Assembly: GCF_022458865.1 (NCBI RefSeq)
Contig: NZ_JAJNMU010000005.1
Location: 248,001-312,000 of the forward strand
Origin: Paenibacillus periandrae
Lineage (GTDB): Bacteria; Bacillota; Bacilli; Paenibacillales; NBRC-103111
Length of the DNA stretch: 64,000 bases
Reading direction: 5' to 3'
In this document: positions 57,999-64,000 of the stretch, piece after piece
Numbering within the stretch: position 1 is the first letter of the stretch
How the letters are laid out: each line of letters opens with the position of its first letter
Made by a program: the position numbers and the translations under genes
The notes under the pieces: generated by a model
The model's database searches: none
Told to the model about the DNA's origin: nothing
Seen by the model: only the letters and a program-made list of their open reading frames with translations

Positions 57999-58857
57999 GG
58001 GAACCTATCAGGGGGCACCCTTCCATATGGTAGGGGATGGATTTCGAGTATCCAACTACTTTCCGTCGGGTAATAACTTCGGACAACGATTCAGCCCGTT
58101 TATTCTCATGGACTATAACGCACCATTTGTTTTTCCACCCAGCAGTAAAACCAAAGGAGTCGGCGCTCATCCTCACAGAGGCTTCGAAACGGTATCTATT
58201 GCTTATGACGGTTATGTCGAGCATCATGATAATCATGGCAATCACGGGATCATTGGACCCGGCGATGTTCAGTGGATGACAGCGGGCTCTGGACTGCTGC
58301 ATAAGGAATATCATGAGAAGGGATTTTCGCAACGCGGCGGCCGTTTTCATTTTATTCAGCTGTGGGTTAATCTCCCGCGTGCGAATAAGATGCACCCGCC
58401 CCAATATCAGGAATTGCTGAAATCAAATATGGGCAGAGTAGAGCTGCCTAATGATGGCGGAGAAGTCCGTATCATCGCTGGTGAGTACAACGGCGTTCGC
58501 GGGCCTGCCAGCACCTTCACACCGATCCATTTGTTTGATATTGATTTCAAAGCTAATGGGAGAGCGCAATTCGAGCTTCCCTCCTCGTTTAACACCGCGG
58601 CCTTGGTGCTTAGAGGAGAAGCCAAAATCAACGAAACCACTATCGCGAGCGAAGGAACCTTTGTCCTATTTAGCAATACTCCCGGTGAGATCGTCATTGA
58701 GGGACAAAGCGATGATACACTGGTCATTATCCTAAGCGGGGAACCCATCAATGAACCCATTTTTCAACAAGGTCCTTTCGTCATGAATAGCCGCGATGAG
58801 ATTACTGAAGCTTATCAAGATTTTCAATCAGGCAAAATGGGCAGCGCAAATTTCTAA
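57973..58857 (+). CDS. pirin family protein
   Basis: A 294-residue bicupin of the pirin family: metal ligands in GAHPHRGFETVSIAYDG (His-x-His) and the HHDNHGN stretch, then GDVQWMTAGSGLLHKEYH. Some pirins cleave quercetin; others are redox regulators. Start at ATG 57973, nine bases after AAAGGAG, inside the marR end. Expected to be induced through MarR by quinone-like compounds (inference). Confidence 0.9.
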   Translation: MTTSFRTIEGTYQGAPFHMVGDGFRVSNYFPSGNNFGQRFSPFILMDYNAPFVFPPSSKTKGVGAHPHRGFETVSIAYDGYVEHHDNHGNHGIIGPGDVQWMTAGSGLLHKEYHEKGFSQRGGRFHFIQLWVNLPRANKMHPPQYQELLKSNMGRVELPNDGGEVRIIAGEYNGVRGPASTFTPIHLFDIDFKANGRAQFELPSSFNTAALVLRGEAKINETTIASEGTFVLFSNTPGEIVIEGQSDDTLVIILSGEPINEPIFQQGPFVMNSRDEITEAYQDFQSGKMGSANF

Positions 58858-58914
58858 CACATCAGGGAAATCACTGCGCAGCCGCGATGAGATGACTTCT
58901 GGATTTATCGGGAG

Positions 58915-59355
58915 TCATTTTTTTGTAATTTGGTTTGTGATCGCGATTAATACCTGTTCCCAATGAAGCTTCATCTGTTCTCTTGTGTTGGAACTATCCA
59001 GCTTTTCCTGATGAAAGCTAATCGTTGTTTTGTCTGGCTTATCAGATAGCAAACGAATTTGCAGAGTGGATGGCTGTTCCCATTCCTTGGTCCCCCACGT
59101 CATACGGAGTTGTTGAAACGGCTTAACCACTCTCAGCTGGCCTGTATTGCCTTCTTTGGATCGAAAAGATTCTCCCACGCTTAGATGAAGGGACGGCAGA
59201 TCGCCGAGCCATAATTTCAAGCCCTCAGGAGAGATCAGAAATGCCCAGGCCTGCTCCTGGGAGATAGGAAGCGTTCTTCGAACTCCGACTTGAAAACCTA
59301 CTGCAGCCGTTTGACCAATAACCTTGTGCGCCCCGGAAGACAGCTTATTGTCCAA
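58915..59355 (-). CDS. SRPBCC family protein
   Basis: A 146-residue protein with an AHSA1-like core: RTLPISQEQAWAFLISPEGL, LKLWLGDLPSLHLSVGESFR and KPFQQLRMTWGTKEWEQPST. Starts at TTG with GAGGTG seven bases upstream. Lone gene convergent with pirin. Ligand unknown. Confidence 0.85.
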   Translation of the reverse strand: MDNKLSSGAHKVIGQTAAVGFQVGVRRTLPISQEQAWAFLISPEGLKLWLGDLPSLHLSVGESFRSKEGNTGQLRVVKPFQQLRMTWGTKEWEQPSTLQIRLLSDKPDKTTISFHQEKLDSSNTREQMKLHWEQVLIAITNQITKK

Positions 59356-59563
59356 TTACAACACCTCATTCACCATAGTAGGGATCGATAACCACCAAGC
59401 AGTGTCACAGCGTACCCTTGGGTTGGTTACTGTTAACTGACTAACACCCTTTCTTCATCATAATTCCATTCTTCCCAATTGTAAAATATAGGATGAAATC
59501 ATCTGTCACAACAATACCTCCTTCTCCGTTATATGTACATATCGCAACAAGGAGATGGTTAAC

Positions 59564-59956
59564 ATGAAACAATTGACCTGCATTATCGTTGGGGGTGGCT
59601 ATGCTGGAATTAACGCAATCCAAGCCATTCACAAAGACTTGCTATCTTACGCGATGCTCGTGCTGCTTGAGCGTCTGTCTCCGTCAGAACGGACGGTGTT
59701 CGTCCTTCGCGAAGCTCTCTGCTTTGATTATGCTGATATCGCTGATTTGATAGGCAAAAGCGAAATCAATTGCCGCAAGCTCATCAGTCGCGCCAGAGAA
59801 AAGATGGGAATTGACCAGCATGCTTCAGTTCCTGCTGAAGGAGCAAGCGAGGAATGGGTAGGCCGCTTCCTGCACACTGAACACAATATGATTCGTGGTG
59901 TCTACTTCATTAGAAACCCTGACAAGCTGAGGTTGATCGAGGCAAGTTATAAATAA
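59564..59956 (+). pseudogene. in-frame mosaic of NADH dehydrogenase N-terminus and SigJ-type sigma factor
   Basis: A 130-residue frame. Residues 1-21 (MKQLTCIIVGGGYAGINAIQ) are the FAD-binding start of a type II NADH dehydrogenase. Residues 25-85 (LLERLSPSERTVFVLREALC, then DYADIADLIGKSEINCRKLI) are region 4 of an ECF sigma factor of the SigJ type. The last 30 residues (IRGVYFIRNPDKLRLIEASY) match the very end of SigJ proteins after their SnoaL-like domain. The rest of both genes is missing, so two deletions seem to have joined them in frame. AAGGAG is intact, so it may still be expressed. Confidence 0.75.
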
Positions 59957-60091
59957 CCAATGGATACTTCATAGATACGAAAAATCATGTGCTACATCTA
60001 TCGTTATCATAGAAACAATAATATTGATCGATCATTATTAAGGACTTTATAATGGGTGAGTATTCAACTACCTATGAGGAGGCCCTTTATT

Positions 60092-60730
60092 ATGTTGAAA
60101 TCCATTGCTGATATTCGTATTCCTGACAGTAAGCTGGCGGTTGGAGCGGCTGAATTGCTTCGTGAGCATGGTGACACCCTATTATGGAACCATTCCCACC
60201 GCGTCTATCTTTTCGGTGCTCTGCAAGGCCGTCAGGCAGGAGTCAAATTCGATCCTGAGCTTCTTTATATTAGCGCACTTTTTCATGACTTGGGGCTTAC
60301 CCCGAAATATAGCAGCCCTGACAAACGTTTTGAAGTCGATGGGGCTAATGCAGCCCGAAGCTATCTTCTGCAGCACGGAGTTCCCGATGAGTCTGTTCGA
60401 CTAGTATGGGATGCTATCGCCCTTCACACGACCATCGGGGTTGCCCAGTATAAGGAGCCCGAAGTGGCGTTAATCTATTCAGGAGTAGGCTATGATGTGA
60501 TGGGTGACAACTTTGACAGCATCTCGGAGGACATACGTGAGAAGGTGGTTGTTGCGTTCCCGCGTGACAATTTTAAAGCAAAGATTTTGCCAGCGTTCCT
60601 TGAAGGCTTTAAGCATAAGCCAGAAACTACATTCGGGAATATTAAAGCCGATATATGCGGACTTTTACTTCCTGGCTTTAAGCATACCAATTTTTGTGAC
60701 TGTGTGCTGCACTCCCCGTGGAAGGAGTAG
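60092..60730 (+). CDS. HD domain hydrolase (cyanamide hydratase-like)
   Basis: A 212-residue HD protein: NHSHRVYLFGALQGRQAGVK, the HD pair in ALFHDLGLTPKYSSP, the segment RFEVDGANAARSYLL and AIALHTTIGVAQYKEPEVAL. This matches HD proteins of the cyanamide hydratase type. ATG behind GAGGAGG ten bases upstream. The real substrate is unknown. Confidence 0.85.
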   Translation: MLKSIADIRIPDSKLAVGAAELLREHGDTLLWNHSHRVYLFGALQGRQAGVKFDPELLYISALFHDLGLTPKYSSPDKRFEVDGANAARSYLLQHGVPDESVRLVWDAIALHTTIGVAQYKEPEVALIYSGVGYDVMGDNFDSISEDIREKVVVAFPRDNFKAKILPAFLEGFKHKPETTFGNIKADICGLLLPGFKHTNFCDCVLHSPWKE

Positions 60731-60783
60731 CGGTATAATAGGGACATTGTGATCAATCCTGATAATGTCTTGCGGAGGTCAAT

Positions 60784-61686
60784 ATGGAAATCAGACAGTT
60801 GGAATATTTTATGGCCGTATGCAAGACGCTTCATTTTACACGTGCTTCGGAGGAGCTTGGGATCACACAGCCTACATTAAGCCACCAAATCAAAGCCTTG
60901 GAGGATGAAATGGGCACACTGCTTTTTGACCGAATAGGAAAGAGAACAGCGCTAACCGAAGCTGGACTTATTCTATTAAAGCATTGCCACACCATCTTCA
61001 ACAGCATGGAAAGTGCGCGGGGAGAGATTCAGGAGCTGCAGGCTATGAAACAAGGCAGCTTGACAATAGGAGCTCTAACGGGCGAGCTTAATCAATTGGT
61101 ATCCCAATTAATATTGGAATTTCACCATACTTATCCCAACATCAAGATTACGATTGTTAGTTCAGATGATATTGTTGAACGGGCCCTGCAGAATGAAATT
61201 GACTTTGCTTTAACGATTATTCCGGTGCATGATGAACGAATGACCACAGTGCCCTTATACGAGGAAGAGCTGTATTTGGCTATTTCCAAGCAGCATCCTA
61301 TGGCTCATAAAGCTACCATCCATTTAGATGAAATAGCCCATTTGCCCTTCATTATGTTCCCCAAGTACTATAAGTGCCGCCAACAAATCGATGCTGCATG
61401 TTCATTGCAAGAAATAAGCATCTCTCCGTTAATTGAAACAGACTCACCAGAAACAATTATTAGCTTGATAGAAAATCAGGCAGGCGTATCAATCCTCTCC
61501 AGAACGCTGTTGAACATTTGGAATCATGAACACATCAACATTATCAAAATCGAAAGCCCCTCTTTCCACAGACAAATCGGAGTGGTCCATCACAAGGAAA
61601 AATATATGGGGTACGCTGCACGTGAATTCATCGATTTATTAAAAAAAACGACAGCAGCTTATCATTCGCTGCTACCATCGACGTGA
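60784..61686 (+). CDS. LysR family regulator
   Basis: A 300-residue LysR protein: N-terminal HTH (MEIRQLEYFMAVCKTLHFTR, LGITQPTLSHQIKALEDEMG) and a substrate-binding domain. CynR-like in sequence character. GCGGAGG before the ATG. It follows the HD gene by 53 bases on the same strand and may regulate it or the MFS gene downstream. Confidence 0.92.
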   Translation: MEIRQLEYFMAVCKTLHFTRASEELGITQPTLSHQIKALEDEMGTLLFDRIGKRTALTEAGLILLKHCHTIFNSMESARGEIQELQAMKQGSLTIGALTGELNQLVSQLILEFHHTYPNIKITIVSSDDIVERALQNEIDFALTIIPVHDERMTTVPLYEEELYLAISKQHPMAHKATIHLDEIAHLPFIMFPKYYKCRQQIDAACSLQEISISPLIETDSPETIISLIENQAGVSILSRTLLNIWNHEHINIIKIESPSFHRQIGVVHHKEKYMGYAAREFIDLLKKTTAAYHSLLPST

Positions 61687-61798
61687 CCTCGCAGATGATT
61701 TGGATATCGAGCTAAAATATTGTACAACGACCTCACGGAATTTTAGAGCGGTCTGCGAAATGCACCGCCCCCTGTGTCATAAAAAAGCTATCCCCCTC

Positions 61799-61852
61799 CA
61801 TTCATTCCTTCAAATCAATGAGATCATAACATAAAATGCGTTGGAATGAATG
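61799..61852. repeat. inverted repeat around MFS promoter region
   Basis: CATTCATTCC (61799-61808) and GGAATGAATG (61843-61852) are perfect inverted 10-mers 34 bases apart, in the 219-base gap between lysR and the MFS gene. The spacer is AT-rich and contains ATAAAAT-like -10 candidates. A dimeric regulator such as the neighbouring LysR could bind both arms. Confidence 0.5.
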
Positions 61853-61887
61853 AGCGAATTCAAGTACTATGACATTACTACGCTTTT

Positions 61888-61898
61888 GGGGGGGGGGG
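61888..61898 (+). repeat. G11 homopolymer tract before MFS start
   Basis: Eleven consecutive G, seven bases before the TTG start at 61906. The tract is the only candidate ribosome binding site. An ATG at 61869 enters the tract; with one G fewer it would be in frame with the MFS gene. Long G runs are prone to slippage in replication, and also to sequencing error. Confidence 0.8.
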
Positions 61899-61905
61899 AC
61901 CACAA

Positions 61906-63291
61906 TTGAATGTTCGCAGCAGGTGGTTAATGATTTCAGTTGGTCTCGGGATACTATTGAACCCGTTAAATTCTTCGATGGTTTCTGTTGCTATTCCAAG
62001 TTTGCAAAATGTGTTCCAACTGGACTTTACAAGTGTTTCCTGGATTATTTTTTCGTTCTACATTGCAAGTGCTATCGCTCAGCCTGTCATGGGGAAAGCC
62101 AGCGATTTATTCGGTCGCAGGAGGATATTTCTAACCGGGCTTGTTGTAGCCTTTATTGCATCATTATTAGCTCCATTATCACCAAGCTTCGGGTGGCTCA
62201 TTGTGTTCCGCATTGTGCAGTCCATCGGAACAAGTATGATGGTTGGGGTTGGAATGGCTATTGTGCGAATTCATATTACGGAGAAACAAGCGACTGCGCT
62301 GTCTGTTTTGTCCATTTTTCTATCGGGAGCGGCAGCTCTTGGACCTTTTATTGGCGGAGTCATCATTCACTGGTGGGGCTGGCCGGCTATCTTTTTCGTC
62401 AATATTCCATTCGTGGCTGTGAGTTTTCTATTATCCTGGAGAAATATTCCTAAGGACGAAACGTCAACTTCCCTTGCACCGGGCATGTCCTTTCGTAAAT
62501 GGTTTGATTTGATTGACGCACCAGGGGTCGTGCTGTTCACAGTGGGTCTGGTCGCCCTGCTCGTTGGATTACTATCAGCAAAATCATCCGGGCAAATCTC
62601 ATTAAGTCATGTTACTGTCGGGTTAGTAGGCCTCGCTCTGCTGGGAGTATTCGTACGACATGAGTTCAAAGCGGCATCACCCTTTATTCCCTTACGTACA
62701 TTCGCCAAATATCCTGCGATGACTTGGGTTAATGTCGAATTCATGCTCGTTAACGTACTTTATTACTCGCTTTTTTTCGGGCTTCCGTCCTACTTGCAAA
62801 TGGTACGTCATGTCAACGAGCTCCAAACAGGGATTCTCATGCTAAGCTTAGGCTTGTGCTCGCTAGTTGCTTCACCAATAGCAGGCCGATGGATCGATAA
62901 ATCAGGACCTCGACCCGCATTGCTGGTGTCTGCAATTTTGATGACATTGGGGTCGATATGGCTCGTGACATTGAATCAAACTTCACCGGTTATCAGCGTA
63001 TGTTTGGCTTTGGCTGCATTCGGTATTAGCAACGGTTTGAACAATGTAGGTATGCAAGCAGCCCTGTTCCAAAGCTCTCCAAAAGAAATAATCGGTGTAG
63101 CCTCCGGATTATTTAATACATCGAGATATCTGGGAACCATTCTCTCTTCATTGTTGATCGGTATCGTAATGGGAGGTACGTTCAGCTTCGAGGGATTTCA
63201 AATGCTTGGGATCGCCCTCACGGTAATTGCATTGTCCTTGGTATTCATGAATTGGCGGCGCCGGGAGTCCGGGCAATTGCAGAAGTCGTAG
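61906..63291 (+). CDS. MFS transporter, DHA2 type
   Basis: A 461-residue transporter with 12-14 membrane segments: the start MNVRSRWLMISVGLGILLNP, then FSFYIASAIAQPVMGKASDL and FGRRRIFLTGLVVAFIASLL (motif A: GKASDLFGRRRIF), and GPFIGGVIIHWWGWPAIFFV (motif C region). DHA2 proteins export drugs or other toxic compounds. The start is TTG at 61906 downstream of the G11 tract; expression may vary with tract length. Confidence 0.87.
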   Translation: MNVRSRWLMISVGLGILLNPLNSSMVSVAIPSLQNVFQLDFTSVSWIIFSFYIASAIAQPVMGKASDLFGRRRIFLTGLVVAFIASLLAPLSPSFGWLIVFRIVQSIGTSMMVGVGMAIVRIHITEKQATALSVLSIFLSGAAALGPFIGGVIIHWWGWPAIFFVNIPFVAVSFLLSWRNIPKDETSTSLAPGMSFRKWFDLIDAPGVVLFTVGLVALLVGLLSAKSSGQISLSHVTVGLVGLALLGVFVRHEFKAASPFIPLRTFAKYPAMTWVNVEFMLVNVLYYSLFFGLPSYLQMVRHVNELQTGILMLSLGLCSLVASPIAGRWIDKSGPRPALLVSAILMTLGSIWLVTLNQTSPVISVCLALAAFGISNGLNNVGMQAALFQSSPKEIIGVASGLFNTSRYLGTILSSLLIGIVMGGTFSFEGFQMLGIALTVIALSLVFMNWRRRESGQLQKS

Positions 63292-63319
63292 GTTCAACAA
63301 TTGTGACAGCTTCAAATAG

Positions 63320-63351
63320 CAAAAGCCCAGTATCTGTATACCGGGCTTTTG
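63320..63351. terminator. bidirectional terminator after MFS gene
   Basis: CAAAAGCCC-GTAT pairs with ATAC-GGGCTTTTG; A/T runs on both sides. It ends the MFS transcript and the convergent yhcH transcript. Confidence 0.85.
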
Positions 63352-63394
63352 TCTCAAATACGGACAGCTTGCCTTCATGCATAACCAATCGATT

Positions 63395-63865
63395 TTATGA
63401 TGTAAACAAATCCACATGAATTTTCACTACGGCCTTCTTGATTTTCGTTTGCTGCCCCATGCCGGGTCTGTGAATATCGTTCGGGAAAAAGACCGCATAC
63501 ATCCCAGGCTTGAGCTGGAGCAATAGCTCGTCCGCTGAAGGCTCATACAGCACATAGTCCTGCTCACTGTCATATGGCTTCGCGGCTGCAGCATCGTCCC
63601 GAAGTGCCGACCAGCCGATTGTCTCTTCGCCTTCAATCAGGTAATGGACATCGATATACTTTTCATGCTTCTCAGCAAGCTGCTCCTGCATGGGCTTGGT
63701 ATCGAATTCCATAATCGTCGCGTATAGCTGGTCACCCTTGATTTCAAAACACCCTGCAGCAGCATTTGGTTTGAGGATGGCATTCAGCTCCTCTATGGCC
63801 GATACGATAATCTTATGCTCAAATGCAGCTTGGCTTTCCCATAATGACATTGAACCTATAATCAT
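63395..63865 (-). CDS. YhcH/YjgK/YiaL family protein
   Basis: A 156-residue cupin-like protein: KYIDVHYLIEGEETIGWSAL (metal-binding His), PGMYAVFFPNDIHRPGMGQQ and KKAVVKIHVDL. Family members occur in sialic acid and sugar-acid pathways. The ATG at 63865 has GGGGGA eight bases before it; a TTG at 63880 in frame is too close. Nothing further is visible from 63866 to the right edge. Confidence 0.9.
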   Translation of the reverse strand: MIIGSMSLWESQAAFEHKIIVSAIEELNAILKPNAAAGCFEIKGDQLYATIMEFDTKPMQEQLAEKHEKYIDVHYLIEGEETIGWSALRDDAAAAKPYDSEQDYVLYEPSADELLLQLKPGMYAVFFPNDIHRPGMGQQTKIKKAVVKIHVDLFTS

Positions 63866-64000
63866 AACCGATTCCCCCAATTGCGTATCTCAACAAGCAT
63901 TTCATTCAGTATTTGCACATTGTCAAAGCAATTTAACCGTCACGGACGCTGCCGTGCTTTCCTTATTTCTAATGGACTCCTCATAATCTCTTTTGAAATA

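Noticed and set aside
61869..62453. 194-codon plus-strand frame starting before the G11 tract
   Set aside because: After the tract it reads the MFS gene in the wrong phase and gives a Cys/Ser-rich peptide without motifs; kept only as evidence for the slippage idea.
1..64000. CRISPR arrays, insertion sequences, integrases, attachment sites
   Set aside because: No regularly spaced repeat series, transposase or recombinase frame was found on reading both strands.

Overview
The window reads as chromosome of a Gram-positive, moderate-GC, spore-former-type Firmicute, most likely Paenibacillus or a close relative. The reasons are strong AGGAGG ribosome binding sites throughout, many TTG and GTG starts, a PBSX-type tail operon, a YesM/YesN-regulated sugar ABC operon, an yjlC-ndh type pair, YhgE and YitT proteins, and sigma-A promoters with 17-bp spacers. 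No rRNA, tRNA, CRISPR array, insertion sequence or integrase was seen.

Layout. (1) 1-14.5 kb, minus strand: a contractile phage tail operon. In transcription order it has neck/terminator proteins, sheath, tube, a tail chaperone with a programmed -1 frameshift, tape measure, LysM hub protein, baseplate proteins, a long tail fibre and XkdX. It begins at a LexA-type SOS box and no capsid, portal or terminase gene lies upstream, so it looks like a tailocin or defective PBSX-like element that continues past the left edge. (2) 14.9-18 kb: DUF1641 protein plus type II NADH dehydrogenase behind a Rex/Fnr-like operator, then two minus-strand metabolic genes. (3) 18-24.4 kb: YesM-type kinase, AraC-type regulator and a three-gene sugar ABC importer with a cre-like site. 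(4) 24.4-33.2 kb: stress and detoxification genes: MFS pump with TetR and three operators, azoreductase, ArsR, SRPBCC, extradiol dioxygenase, esterase, DoxX, XRE-cupin, GNAT, DHFR-like. (5) 33.3-37.1 kb: a complete ECF importer with a TudS-related desulfidase behind a palindromic operator and a structured leader. (6) 37.2-41.7 kb: YhgE, DinB, WYL regulator. (7) 42-48.4 kb: assimilatory nitrite reduction (nirB-nirD-nirC-sumT). Its leader carries a two-hairpin ANTAR target overlapping a terminator. The divergent operon encodes the ANTAR regulator and a degenerate TrpD-like protein. (8) 48.4-57.3 kb: a small membrane protein, HAD phosphatase, CcdC-like protein, a 7TM kinase pair, and a VanR-VanS-VanY-like module next to YitT. 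(9) 57.4-64 kb: MarR-pirin operon, SRPBCC, a mosaic NDH/SigJ remnant, HD hydrolase, LysR, an MFS pump preceded by a G11 tract, and YhcH.

The most notable observations are: the ANTAR-controlled attenuator of nirB together with a TrpD-like partner gene coupled to a pseudo-receiver ANTAR protein; the tail chaperone frameshift signal; the LexA box on the tail operon; the ECF/desulfidase leader with competing stems; the in-frame NDH-SigJ mosaic; the poly-G tract ahead of an MFS start; and a decayed copy of an arsR 5' end serving as the azoR promoter. All calls come from reading the sequence; no database search was run.
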